A stretch of DNA of 64,000 nt from Bacteroides sp. GTDB taxonomy: Bacteria; Bacteroidota; Bacteroidia; Bacteroidales; Bacteroidaceae. A program made the position numbers and the translations under genes. Positions 54,472 through 63,394 of this stretch are shown here, one piece after another (position 1 is the stretch's first letter; every line of letters begins with the position of its first letter). The notes beneath the pieces are model-generated. The model was not told the origin of the DNA and made no database searches. It was given only the letters and a program-made list of their open reading frames with translations. The DNA lies in the NCBI RefSeq assembly GCF_030151085.1, contig NZ_JASLER010000002.1:1-64000 (forward strand). The letters are read 5' to 3'.

Positions 54472-55146
54472 ATGATTAAAACTGTAAACTTACAGAAGAT
54501 TTTCAAAACTGAAGAAGTGCAAACTTTAGCTTTGAATAATGTTAGCATCGAAGTGAAAGATGGAGAATTTGTAGCTATAATGGGACCGTCAGGTTGCGGA
54601 AAGTCTACATTGCTCAATATCCTTGGACTACTTGACAATCCTTCGGAAGGGGAGTATTATTTGAATGAAAAGGAAGTGTCAAAATATACTGAGGCACAAC
54701 GCACTAGTCTGCGTAAAGGTGTAATAGGCTTTGTCTTCCAAAGTTTTAATTTGATTGACGAGCTAAATGTATACGAAAACATTGAACTTCCTCTGCTGTA
54801 TATGGGTATTCCCGCTGCAGAACGCAAGCGCCGTGTAGAAGCAGCTATGGAACGCATGGCCATCATGCATCGCAGCAAACACTTTCCACAACAACTATCT
54901 GGAGGTCAGCAACAACGTGTAGCCATTGCTCGTGCAGTTGTCTCTAATCCTAAATTGATACTTGCCGATGAGCCCACTGGTAATCTGGACTCTAAAAATG
55001 GAAAAGAGGTAATGGAATTATTAAGCGAACTCAATAAAGAAGGTACGACTATCGTTATGGTAACGCACTCTCAACATGACGCTGGGTTTGCAGGACGCAT
55101 TATCAATTTATTCGATGGTCAAGTGATTACGGAAGCAAACTTATAA
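54472..55146 (+). CDS. ABC transporter ATPase (LolD/MacB type)
   Basis: 224 residues. Walker A GPSGCGKST, Q-loop FVFQSFNL, signature LSGGQQQRVAIARA, Walker B LILADEPTGNLD and H-loop VTHSQHD are all intact. The LolD/MacB-type ATPases pair with FtsX-like permeases. It is the only ATPase gene in the operon and so probably energises all four permeases. It is the last gene before a strong terminator. Confidence 0.95.
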   Translation: MIKTVNLQKIFKTEEVQTLALNNVSIEVKDGEFVAIMGPSGCGKSTLLNILGLLDNPSEGEYYLNEKEVSKYTEAQRTSLRKGVIGFVFQSFNLIDELNVYENIELPLLYMGIPAAERKRRVEAAMERMAIMHRSKHFPQQLSGGQQQRVAIARAVVSNPKLILADEPTGNLDSKNGKEVMELLSELNKEGTTIVMVTHSQHDAGFAGRIINLFDGQVITEANL

Positions 55147-55178
55147 TAACGAAGAAGTAATTCACTTCTTCACCACAT

Positions 55179-55217
55179 AAAGAGTTTGTCACGGTTTTCT
55201 GTGACAAACTCTTTTTT
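55179..55217 (+). terminator. Terminator of the efflux operon
   Basis: A 14-bp perfect inverted repeat (55179-55192 with 55201-55214) and a T-run. A smaller hairpin GAAGAAGT/ACTTCTTC precedes it at 55151-55171. Confidence 0.85.
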
Positions 55218-55312
55218 CATATAACAGAAACTGAATTTAGATAACAAAATCTTTGCCTGTCTCATTTCTATTTATTAATATTGCTTCCGATAATATAAAT
55301 CAAAAAAACATT

Positions 55313-55603
55313 ATGAAACAAGAATATACTCCGTCTCCTCTGAATACTACAGATATATCACTACCTGAAAGTTTAGCAAATCTAACTGAAGCTATGGCTC
55401 GTAACGTTCATGAAGTTTGGGCCTCCGGACGAGTAAGAGAAGGATGGAAATATGGTCCGACAAGAAATGATGAGATGAAGACACATCCCTGTTTAGTGTC
55501 CTATGAAGATTTGCCTGATTCTGAACGCGAATACGACCGACAGACTGCAATACAGACACTAAAACTTATCATGAAGTTAGGTTATAAAATTACCAAGGAT
55601 TAA
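55313..55603 (+). CDS. Stand-alone RyR domain protein
   Basis: 96 residues, starting MKQEYTPSPLNTTD (an in-frame Met 20 codons earlier lies in A/T-rich leader). Nearly the whole protein is a RyR repeat, the domain named after ryanodine receptors: NVHEVWASGRVREGW, KTHPCLVSYEDLPDSEREYDR, then a helix TAIQTLKLIMKLGY. Bacterial RyR domains are predicted to bind nucleotide-like ligands; no structure-based proof is available here. It is the first gene of a three-gene unit whose last product carries another RyR domain. Confidence 0.87.
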   Translation: MKQEYTPSPLNTTDISLPESLANLTEAMARNVHEVWASGRVREGWKYGPTRNDEMKTHPCLVSYEDLPDSEREYDRQTAIQTLKLIMKLGYKITKD

Positions 55604-55631
55604 ATATATAAACAAAAAGATACTTAAAGCT

Positions 55632-56276
55632 ATGAATGAAGAACTCGCGGACTCAACAGGTTTAACACCAACACCTGGTAATAAAAAGCAGGAAAAGCAA
55701 GATAAAGATAATGGTAAAGCAAATAAAAAAGGCTCTACAAAAAGTGAATATCTTCCAATTTTTGAATCATGGAAATGGGCAATTCCTATACTAATTGGTC
55801 TGTTTTTAATAGTAGGTATTTACATGGTGTACTTTACAACCCAAAACTTCTCATTATACTATCCTACTAGTGGAAGACTATATTTAATGACTCTGCATTC
55901 TGTTATTGCTGTAGTTGTCTTTATTTGCCTATGTGTTGCTATCTTAAAATTGATAGCTATATATGCCAAGAATATGGAAAGAGAGAGAGAGATTTTAGCA
56001 AATTTATACTTAGAAGAGCAACAACGGCTTATTGTTAGGCTTGATAAGGCAAAAGATGCAGAAAAAAATGAAAAAGATGAGTTGAAAGACGCTCGGAATA
56101 CTATCAAGAACTTGAAAGAAACAGAAGAAGCCCAAAAAGACTTAATTGAGAAGCTTCAAAATATGAATGAAAGAGAATATGAAAAAACAGCCCTCATAAA
56201 GTTTCAGAAAGAGAAAATAGAGTATCTTGAGAAAATCAATAAACAATTACTTGAAAAAGATATCATTATCAAATGA
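55632..56276 (+). CDS. Two-helix membrane protein with long C-terminal coiled coil
   Basis: 214 residues. A hydrophilic Lys-rich N-terminus (about 1-45) is followed by two membrane helices (about 50-70 and 83-110) and a charged coiled coil from about 112 to the end. No named family recognised; the layout of two helices plus a cytosolic helix recalls SLATT-type membrane effectors of bacterial conflict systems, but I cannot show homology. It overlaps the channel gene by 4 bp (ATGA) and lies 28 bp after the RyR gene. Confidence 0.72.
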   Translation: MNEELADSTGLTPTPGNKKQEKQDKDNGKANKKGSTKSEYLPIFESWKWAIPILIGLFLIVGIYMVYFTTQNFSLYYPTSGRLYLMTLHSVIAVVVFICLCVAILKLIAIYAKNMEREREILANLYLEEQQRLIVRLDKAKDAEKNEKDELKDARNTIKNLKETEEAQKDLIEKLQNMNEREYEKTALIKFQKEKIEYLEKINKQLLEKDIIIK

Positions 56277-58288
56277 ATCTCATAACCCGACTATTTACAC
56301 TTCATTTCGACCGTTCTTTTTCAGGGAAAGGTTGGAAACAGCTAGCATGGCTTTTTGGAGTTATTGTAACGGTCTTTGTTACAATTTATTTCATCAGTTT
56401 TATATATCATTTTCCAGATCCATCTGAAATAAAACCTTTAGAGCAGCAGGGTGATGTGCCAATGGGACGTTTACTCCAATTGATCTGTTTATTTATTGAT
56501 CCCGGAAATATTACAGAGGTTCCACCTGCACTACGTTGGTTTTCTTTATTAGTAGTATTATTAGGGCTCATCCTGTTCTGTGGTCTGCTTATTTCGGTCA
56601 TTTCTAATATGTTAGAACGTAGGGTAGAACGTTTCCGTGAAGGAGATATTGTTTATCCGCTACGTAATCATATTGTGGTTATCGGTTTTGATGACATGGT
56701 ACCTACACTTGTTCAGCAAATCTGTGATTATGCCCAATACGAGAAATGCCACATATTAATTCAAAGTTCATTGCCGGCACAAGATATTCGCAGCAAAATT
56801 CATACAGAACTGGATGCCAAGAACGAAAAAAGAATAGTGGTATTGCATGCTCAACGTAACTCAACAGAAGAGCTAGAGAAACTTTATACTACTAAAGCAC
56901 GTGAAGTATTCATTATTGGAGAAAGAGATGAACATGACCACGATTCCCTTAATATCGATTGCCTTAAAAAAATAGTGGATATACATAAGAAGTGTAAGAA
57001 TTGTCCGCTCATTCCATTCACTGTACTCTTTGAAAATCAAACAACTTTTGCTGCTTTCCAACTTACCGACTTATCCGCAGAATGGAGAAAATACATTGAA
57101 TTCCATCCATTCAATTTCTATGAGGGTTGGGCAAAGAAGATACTCGTCAATAGAGAATACGGTAAAGGAGAAGACTTGATTAAATATTTGCCACTCGATC
57201 ATGAAGCGGTTACTTACGAAAGTAACAAATATGTTCATTTGGTGATTATTGGTATGAGCCGTATGGGAGTAGCCCTCGGAGTGGAAGCTGCCCATCTACT
57301 TCATTTCCCTAATTTCTGTAGAGATAATAGTAAAAAGAGCGTTATCACTTTCATAGATGAAATTGCAGATGAAGAAATGAACTTTTTCTGCGGACGCTAC
57401 CGGCACTATTTTGAAATAGCTTCTACATGCTATTATGATATGAGTAGTGATGAAGTCAGAAAAAAAGTAATTCCTCCAAGTCGCTTTAGTGGGAAAGATG
57501 CTGACTTCCTGGACGTACAATTCGAGTTTATAAAAGGCCGGGCAGAAAACCCTATTATTCAAAATAGAATTAAGGAGTGGGTTCACAATCCGAATGAAAT
57601 CCTAACTATTGCAGTATGCCTCAATTATCCCCCTCAAAGCATGGCTATGGGGTTATATCTTCCGGACGATGTTTATGACAACAACATTCCGGTACTTGTT
57701 CGTCAGGAAACTTCCAGTGCTTTACTTAATATGCTTAATAGTAAAAAGAAAGACGACGAAATACACAAATACTCTCATATTTTTCCTTTTGGAATGCTTG
57801 ACAACTGTTACGATTTAGATAAACAAAGTCAGCGTAAAGGCCAGATTATTCATTACGTGTATAACTTTTATGATACTTATGGCAGTGTTCCTCAAGCTTG
57901 TCCAAATGATGTGGAATTAAAGAAAATGTGGAATACGCGTCCGGTTTCCCACCAATGGTCTAATTTATACAGTGCCTTTTCTATCGGCCCCAAGCTTCGT
58001 TCCTTGCAAATCACAAGTAACCATATACAGTTAACTGATGATCAAATAGCACTTTTGTCGGAAGTGGAACATAATCGTTGGAATATGGAAAAACTACTAC
58101 TCGGCTATCGCAAACCTACTGCTGAAGAAGAAGTTATCATCAACAGTAGTAAAGCGAAGAAAAAGGAGTATAAAGAAAAACGCTTTGTGCATCCAGATAT
58201 CCGTCCATACGATGAATTGTCAGAAGGATCGAAGAATTATGACAAATGTATTACAGCAGGAATACCGCTGGTCGTAAAGTGCGATTAA
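56273..58288 (+). CDS. Castor/Pollux-like channel with Rossmann domains and C-terminal RyR domain
   Basis: 671 residues. Two membrane helices (about 24-46 and 88-112) flank a pore-loop-like LLQLICLFIDPGNITE (67-82), which resembles the filter region of Castor/Pollux ion channels (ADAGN). Two Rossmann/RCK-type domains follow: HIVVIGFDDMVPTLVQQI (133-150) and VHLVIIGMSRMGVALG (321-336). Residues about 590-671 form a RyR domain (EHNRWNMEKLLLGYRKP, FVHPDIRPYDELS, NYDK). I infer a ligand-gated ion channel of the inner membrane. The combination with a stand-alone RyR gene and a coiled-coil partner is unusual. Confidence 0.8.
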   Translation: MNLITRLFTLHFDRSFSGKGWKQLAWLFGVIVTVFVTIYFISFIYHFPDPSEIKPLEQQGDVPMGRLLQLICLFIDPGNITEVPPALRWFSLLVVLLGLILFCGLLISVISNMLERRVERFREGDIVYPLRNHIVVIGFDDMVPTLVQQICDYAQYEKCHILIQSSLPAQDIRSKIHTELDAKNEKRIVVLHAQRNSTEELEKLYTTKAREVFIIGERDEHDHDSLNIDCLKKIVDIHKKCKNCPLIPFTVLFENQTTFAAFQLTDLSAEWRKYIEFHPFNFYEGWAKKILVNREYGKGEDLIKYLPLDHEAVTYESNKYVHLVIIGMSRMGVALGVEAAHLLHFPNFCRDNSKKSVITFIDEIADEEMNFFCGRYRHYFEIASTCYYDMSSDEVRKKVIPPSRFSGKDADFLDVQFEFIKGRAENPIIQNRIKEWVHNPNEILTIAVCLNYPPQSMAMGLYLPDDVYDNNIPVLVRQETSSALLNMLNSKKKDDEIHKYSHIFPFGMLDNCYDLDKQSQRKGQIIHYVYNFYDTYGSVPQACPNDVELKKMWNTRPVSHQWSNLYSAFSIGPKLRSLQITSNHIQLTDDQIALLSEVEHNRWNMEKLLLGYRKPTAEEEVIINSSKAKKKEYKEKRFVHPDIRPYDELSEGSKNYDKCITAGIPLVVKCD

Positions 58289-58293
58289 GTCTT

Positions 58294-58980
58294 TCACTTC
58301 ATTCGCGCTGCAATAGCCAACAATACACCTAGCACCACACCCAAAATAGCAGCAAACAACACTCGCATTTCTCCAGGCAGGAGGAATGTGATGGTGTGCG
58401 CCGGATACCAGAAGAAAGGAATCGTTTTCTTGAATACAAAGTTCCATTGTGCATCCCAGTTCAAATGTGTAATGATACGTGTCATTGGAATAGGAGTGAT
58501 AAGACTGCGAAGAGAACCGCCGCAATCTAAAATATGTGTATCAGTAATCTTATGAAATGTCATGAATACAGGTGCAAATATCGTATTCATAGCAACTGAA
58601 ATAGCGAAAGCTATCCAAACTTTATCTGCACTAAATACTCCATTTATAATATTTGCAGCATCAGCCATACCCATATATGCCATGAACTGTGGCACACCTT
58701 TGGAGAAGATTATCATAGCGGCATTGATTCCTAAACCTAAAAGTCCCCAAACCACTGCACGAGGAAGTATACCGAAGCCTTTTCGATTATAGACTCCCGC
58801 ACTAATGCGAAGTCCTAGCACTTCACCCATCGTAGCAAGAATTCCAAACTTAATGAAGCTCATTACCATTCCATGTGCTGCATTAAAAGATTTGTACCAG
58901 TCGTAAATTGTATCACTTAAAAAGAATGGTAAGAAAATTACCACTAATACCAGAGTAAAGATAAAATCTTGCTTTTTCAT
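58294..58980 (-). CDS. Mpv17/PMP22-like membrane protein
   Basis: 228 residues, about five to six hydrophobic helices. The C-terminal part WYPAHTITFLLPGEMRVLFA matches the Mpv17/PMP22 signature (W-x-P...inF-x-x-P...R), and the helix layout fits that family of channel-like or metabolite-permeability proteins. The gene converges on the channel gene (5-bp gap) and has its own promoter. Function in bacteria is unknown. It may be independent of the two flanking systems. Confidence 0.72.
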   Translation of the reverse strand: MKKQDFIFTLVLVVIFLPFFLSDTIYDWYKSFNAAHGMVMSFIKFGILATMGEVLGLRISAGVYNRKGFGILPRAVVWGLLGLGINAAMIIFSKGVPQFMAYMGMADAANIINGVFSADKVWIAFAISVAMNTIFAPVFMTFHKITDTHILDCGGSLRSLITPIPMTRIITHLNWDAQWNFVFKKTIPFFWYPAHTITFLLPGEMRVLFAAILGVVLGVLLAIAARMK

Positions 58981-59011
58981 ACGAAAGTCATGTTTTTCAT
59001 AAATTACGTGG

Positions 59012-59019
59012 CAAACATA
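59012..59019 (-). promoter_or_regulatory. -7 box for the Mpv17-like gene
   Basis: Minus-strand TATGTTTG about 32 nt before the start codon. The rest of the 228-nt gap to the NYN gene is AT-rich and holds no clear hairpin; TAATATTG near 59176 is a weak candidate for the divergent promoter. Confidence 0.5.
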
Positions 59020-59208
59020 CTAATTATTTTCTAAATCGAAAGCATATTGGCAAATAAATAGATAAAATCGTAATAATATCAATCGGCTGAATACTTGTAA
59101 CGGAAAACCGTGACACTTTATTATATTCAAACAAAATGTTACATCTTTTCTTGTGATATTAAGTTTTAATGCTTAATATTGTTGTCAATAAACATAATTA
59201 ATTCAACT

Positions 59209-59829
59209 ATGAACGACACATACAAGTCAATAGGTCTCTTTATTGATGGTGGTTATTTTGCTAAAATCAACGAAGTTTTAGAGGAACATTTTTCTTTAAA
59301 TATTAATGTGACTGCTTTTATGAACTTCATTCGCCAGCAAGTCAGTTTATTGAGCAAGTCTCCTGTTGCAGATTGCCATATTATAGAAAGCCATTATTTT
59401 CGTGGACGTTATCGGGTAAACGATGCCAATAACAAGCATCTTCTATTCAGTGAACGTAAATTTGAAGATTCCCTCATCGAGAATGATGTTATCTTCCATT
59501 ATAAACATTTGCGTGAAGTCCAAAGAGAAGGTGAAATCACCGTTATTGAAAAAGGTATAGATGTATCGTTTGCTCTCGAAGCATACGAACTTTCCATAAT
59601 TCGCAAATTTGATTATGTAGTATTAATTACCGGTGATGCAGACCACGAAATGCTGATTCGAAAATTAAAGTCATTGAAGATATATACAATCCTACTAACG
59701 TGGGATGTGTCGGATGATAAATCTACTTCTACTGCAAAATTGCTGAAAGATGAAGCATGCACTCATTTGGAGCTAAGTAATTTGATAACGAAGGAAAAAG
59801 ATTTATTGAAGAAATTATGTGTAAATTGA
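59209..59829 (+). CDS. NYN domain (LabA/DUF88-like) PIN-type ribonuclease-like protein
   Basis: 206 residues, starting MNDTYKSIGLFIDGGYF. The NYN fold is a PIN-like nuclease; the acidic residues that bind metal are D13 (LFIDGGYF), D118 (KGIDVSFALEA) and D143/D145 (VLITGDADHEM). Expected to cut RNA or act on nucleotides, but substrate is unknown. An N-terminal in-frame Met at 59179 is less likely. It is the first gene of a plus-strand unit with two CarboxypepD_reg/TPR genes and a DUF4062/TIR-like gene; the next start lies 11 bp after its stop. Confidence 0.85.
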   Translation: MNDTYKSIGLFIDGGYFAKINEVLEEHFSLNINVTAFMNFIRQQVSLLSKSPVADCHIIESHYFRGRYRVNDANNKHLLFSERKFEDSLIENDVIFHYKHLREVQREGEITVIEKGIDVSFALEAYELSIIRKFDYVVLITGDADHEMLIRKLKSLKIYTILLTWDVSDDKSTSTAKLLKDEACTHLELSNLITKEKDLLKKLCVN

Positions 59830-59840
59830 ACATCAATGGC

Positions 59841-62312
59841 ATGAAAAACGTACTTCTATTTTTATTTATATCACTTTTTACCCTTTATAGCCATGGACAA
59901 GCTACTCAAAAAGGGAAAGTTACTTTATTCAATTCGGGTAAACAGCCATTGTCCGGAACAGAAATTCTTGTTATTGGAGCTCCTGCTTCTGATACGGATG
60001 CTAATGGTAATTTTGTATTGACTCTTCCCAAAGCTTCTCCGGGGCAAGCATTGGTAGTTACCAGTATTTACAAAAAAGGGTATGAATTGGTTAATGATCA
60101 AATGCTATATTCATGGATTATTTCAGAGAAGCGACCAATGAATATAGTAATGGCACCTGTCGGAACCATAAATGAAAGTAAAGAGAAATTTTATGATGTT
60201 GGTCTGAAACAAGCCAATATGAGGTTAAATCAACAACAAGAAAAACTGAACTCTTTGTATCGTGCAGGGAAGATGACTCTTGAACAAAGAGAGGAGAAAC
60301 TGACTTCGTTAAAAATGGAAATAGCTTCTCAAAAGAAAGCATTTGAACAATGTGCTGACTATTTTGCCCGTATTAATCCTGATGAAATTACAAAATTAGA
60401 GAAACAGGTACTAAATTATGTAAAGCGGGGAAATATAGAACAAGCTATTACGATATATCGTCAGTCACAACTGTTAGAACAAGCCATTAAACAACTGAAC
60501 ATTTCAATCAAAGAATCTGAAACAGTAGAAAATTACATTTCCATTCTTTATAGGTATGCTAATATTTGTATGTTAGCAGGAGATGAAAAAAACAGAAAAA
60601 AGGCGGAAGATATTTATAAAAAAATAGCAGAAGATAATCCGGATAATTATACGTATGTGAATGCTTATGCCAGCTTTCTGCTAAATACTGCATCCAAGGA
60701 TGTATACTTGTGGTGTGAAAAAGCAGTAAAGTTAGTGAGTAGTGATGCCGAGCTTGTGCAGGCTTTGTTTTTTCTTGTTTGTGCTTATGGAGGACAATCA
60801 CTATTAGTAGAAAACAAAACGTTAATGCAAAAAAGTTACGATCGCTTTTCTGAGTGTATTGAAGATCCGAATTTGCAAATAGCGCCGATAATACGTGAGG
60901 TTTACTTTTTAGGAAGATGTACTATACTTCCAATGCTGCTCTATGGAGCTGGTGATTATGAAGCAGCGATAAAAGAAAGTAAGAGAGCATTGGAAAGTAT
61001 AAAGTCATATGAAAAACAGTATGGAAGTGATCAAACAGTTTCTAAAGAAAGTATATATAGCAATATATCACTTTGTTATGATGCAATGAAAAATTGGGAT
61101 TTAGCTTTGAAATATAATGATGCATATTATGAATCACTTTTATCACGAACCACGAATGAGGAAGATAGGCGTGTGATTCTCTTTGAATATAAAACTCGTA
61201 TGGCGGAATACGCTTGGTGGAAAGATAAAGATATTAATAAGACAATTTCTAATGCGTGGGAAGCATTAGAAATTGGCAAGAATATAAAAAAAGTAAATTA
61301 TAAAACTGCAGGAAACTTTTGCTCGATATATCATATATTAGGAGCAAGTGAGCAAAAGAAAGGAAATAACGAACAAGCTTTGACATTTTTTTTAAAAGGG
61401 AATGAAAAAGAGCAATCTTTAGTTCAGACTCAATTATATGGCATTTACAATTATCCATCGATTATCGCTATTCATTATATCCGCCAAAAACAATATGAAG
61501 AAGCTGCTTCATGGAATAGAAAAGCTATGGAAATTGCTAATTATATGGAGAATTGTAATATTGAAACGGGTGCTTCTAGCATAGCTATGGCATATTATAC
61601 CAAAGGAGCGCTTGCCATGCTTGAAAAAGATACTGTGACTGCTAAGACTTGTTATGAGAAAGTCGCCAACCTCTTCACTCTTTATCCGAACCATCATATA
61701 GGAATGGAAAGTATATATAGCTATGTTTTTAATAAGTTGTCCGGCATATATTATGAAGAACATAATTTAGTTCAGGCACTACAAGTTTCTCGAGAAGCAC
61801 AAGTGCTTAGTTTACAAAAAATGGAAGAATTTCCACAAGATATAGAAAAAAAGTTCCAGCATGCTTACAATTGCAGTTATAGCGGAAGTATAGGGTTGGA
61901 ATTAAAGCAAAGTGTAGAAGCCATTAAAAACTTAAAAGAAGCTGCTAGGGAATTTAAAATCCTTGTGAGTTATGATGAGCAAGTATATTTATTGTATTTT
62001 CTGCTTAACGAATTAAATTTATCTTCTGCTTATTACATGAATAAGAATTTGAAACAGGCAGAAGAAGTCTTGAAAAACGTGAGTGCTTTAGCATTTGATG
62101 CAGCTGAAAAATATTCTAATGATTATACTCCGATTATTTTTATAACACAACTATATAAAGGGGTATTGTATGAGAAGACCGGACGTACCCAACAAGGAGG
62201 ACTCATTGTAAGAAAAGCGTTAGAAGACTTGAAAGCCTATTCTGATAATCCGATGGTAACATCTATGATAGGATATTATCAAGCTGGTGAATTTTATAGA
62301 GAGAAAAATTAG
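59841..62312 (+). CDS. Secreted protein with CarboxypepD_reg-like domain and TPR repeats
   Basis: About 823 residues from MKNVLLFLFISLFTLYSHG, a signal peptide ending near residue 20. A carboxypeptidase-regulatory-like beta sandwich follows (about 22-110: GKVTLFNSGKQPLSGTEI, SDTDANGNFVLTLP), then a coiled coil (about 125-185) and many helical TPR-like repeats to the C-terminus. Exported to the periplasm or cell surface. The next gene encodes a shorter paralogue, so the pair arose by duplication. No enzyme motif is seen; it may be a scaffold. Confidence 0.8.
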   Translation: MKNVLLFLFISLFTLYSHGQATQKGKVTLFNSGKQPLSGTEILVIGAPASDTDANGNFVLTLPKASPGQALVVTSIYKKGYELVNDQMLYSWIISEKRPMNIVMAPVGTINESKEKFYDVGLKQANMRLNQQQEKLNSLYRAGKMTLEQREEKLTSLKMEIASQKKAFEQCADYFARINPDEITKLEKQVLNYVKRGNIEQAITIYRQSQLLEQAIKQLNISIKESETVENYISILYRYANICMLAGDEKNRKKAEDIYKKIAEDNPDNYTYVNAYASFLLNTASKDVYLWCEKAVKLVSSDAELVQALFFLVCAYGGQSLLVENKTLMQKSYDRFSECIEDPNLQIAPIIREVYFLGRCTILPMLLYGAGDYEAAIKESKRALESIKSYEKQYGSDQTVSKESIYSNISLCYDAMKNWDLALKYNDAYYESLLSRTTNEEDRRVILFEYKTRMAEYAWWKDKDINKTISNAWEALEIGKNIKKVNYKTAGNFCSIYHILGASEQKKGNNEQALTFFLKGNEKEQSLVQTQLYGIYNYPSIIAIHYIRQKQYEEAASWNRKAMEIANYMENCNIETGASSIAMAYYTKGALAMLEKDTVTAKTCYEKVANLFTLYPNHHIGMESIYSYVFNKLSGIYYEEHNLVQALQVSREAQVLSLQKMEEFPQDIEKKFQHAYNCSYSGSIGLELKQSVEAIKNLKEAAREFKILVSYDEQVYLLYFLLNELNLSSAYYMNKNLKQAEEVLKNVSALAFDAAEKYSNDYTPIIFITQLYKGVLYEKTGRTQQGGLIVRKALEDLKAYSDNPMVTSMIGYYQAGEFYREKN

Positions 62313-62313
62313 C

Positions 62314-63390
62314 ATGAGAAAGATGGATATCTTGTTGAGACTGTGTCGTATTCTTTTCGTAGCTTTTTTATATGCTACGCAAGCATCCGGACAAGTTATG
62401 CAAAATGGAGTGGTTACCGAAATTAGTTCCGGTGGCAAACCTATTGCCGGAGTATCTATTATCATAACCAATGCTCCGCCTACTGATAGTGATACTAATG
62501 GGCATTTTTGTTTGAATTTCCGAGATGCTTTCCCCGGAGATGTACTGATGGTGCATGAGATTTATAAAAAAGGATATGAGCTTGTGAATAAGAACGAAAT
62601 CAACACTTGGGCACTTTCGGAAAAGCATACATTGAGCATTGTTTTAGCCCGTTCGGGATATATTGAGGATGCCAAACGGAAGTATTATCGGATTGGTGTG
62701 ACTGCGTACCAAAAGAAATATCAAAGTATCCTTGATAATTTAATCAAGGAAAAGGCAGCCCAACAATTGTCAGAGCAATTGTACCAGCAGAAAGTAGATT
62801 CTCTCAATAGTAAATTACAAGAATACTGTTTGAAACTGAATGCGTATGCCGATAAGTTTGCAAGAATTAATCGGGATAAACTGGATGATATAGAAAAAAG
62901 AGCCCTCATATTGGTTGATGAAGGAAAAATAGAAGAAGCGATTCGCGTTTATGAAGAAATGCAACTTCTTCAAAAGATGGATGAACACGGAGAAATACGA
63001 AATAATGCAATGCAAAATTTGGTAATCATGGAAAAAAACTTGTTTAAAGAATTGCAGCTATTGAAAGAAGTCAATGATAAAGGCGAATATAACAATAGGA
63101 TAGATTCCATTTATCATGTATTAACCGCATCTTTTCCCAAAAACTTGTCTTACAAATATAGCTATGCAGAATGGTTACTGAACTATAAGCAATATAATGA
63201 AGCACTAAATGTTTATAATTCATTACTGAGCGTTTTGACTATTTCCGGAGATACCGTTGAGCTCAATGTATTGGCAGCACATATAGAAAGGCTGCAACAA
63301 AATCCTCAATTAATAAATTCGTTCAAAGTCAAGTCGTTGGAAGCGAGAATAAAGAGTGCACAACGTATTGTAAAATATAAAACATACTAA
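62314..63390 (+). CDS. Shorter paralogue of the CarboxypepD_reg/TPR protein
   Basis: 358 residues from MRKMDILLRLCRILF. Same plan as its neighbour at the N-terminus: signal peptide (to about 30), regulatory-like sandwich (GVVTEISSGGKPIAGVSI, DSDTNGHFCLNF), IYKKGYELVNKNE matching the neighbour's SIYKKGYELVND, then coiled coil and one to three TPR-like repeats (KIEEAIRVYEEMQLL). The long TPR tail of the neighbour is missing. It starts 1 bp after the neighbour's stop and ends 4 bp before the DUF4062/TIR-like gene. Confidence 0.8.
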   Translation: MRKMDILLRLCRILFVAFLYATQASGQVMQNGVVTEISSGGKPIAGVSIIITNAPPTDSDTNGHFCLNFRDAFPGDVLMVHEIYKKGYELVNKNEINTWALSEKHTLSIVLARSGYIEDAKRKYYRIGVTAYQKKYQSILDNLIKEKAAQQLSEQLYQQKVDSLNSKLQEYCLKLNAYADKFARINRDKLDDIEKRALILVDEGKIEEAIRVYEEMQLLQKMDEHGEIRNNAMQNLVIMEKNLFKELQLLKEVNDKGEYNNRIDSIYHVLTASFPKNLSYKYSYAEWLLNYKQYNEALNVYNSLLSVLTISGDTVELNVLAAHIERLQQNPQLINSFKVKSLEARIKSAQRIVKYKTY

Positions 63391-63394
63391 ATAC

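Noticed and set aside
55186..59115. Shared 13-bp stretch GAAAACCGTGACA (inverted in the terminator loop region and near 59103)
   Set aside because: Only 13 bp, one copy is part of a terminator stem; more likely chance than flanking repeats of an element.
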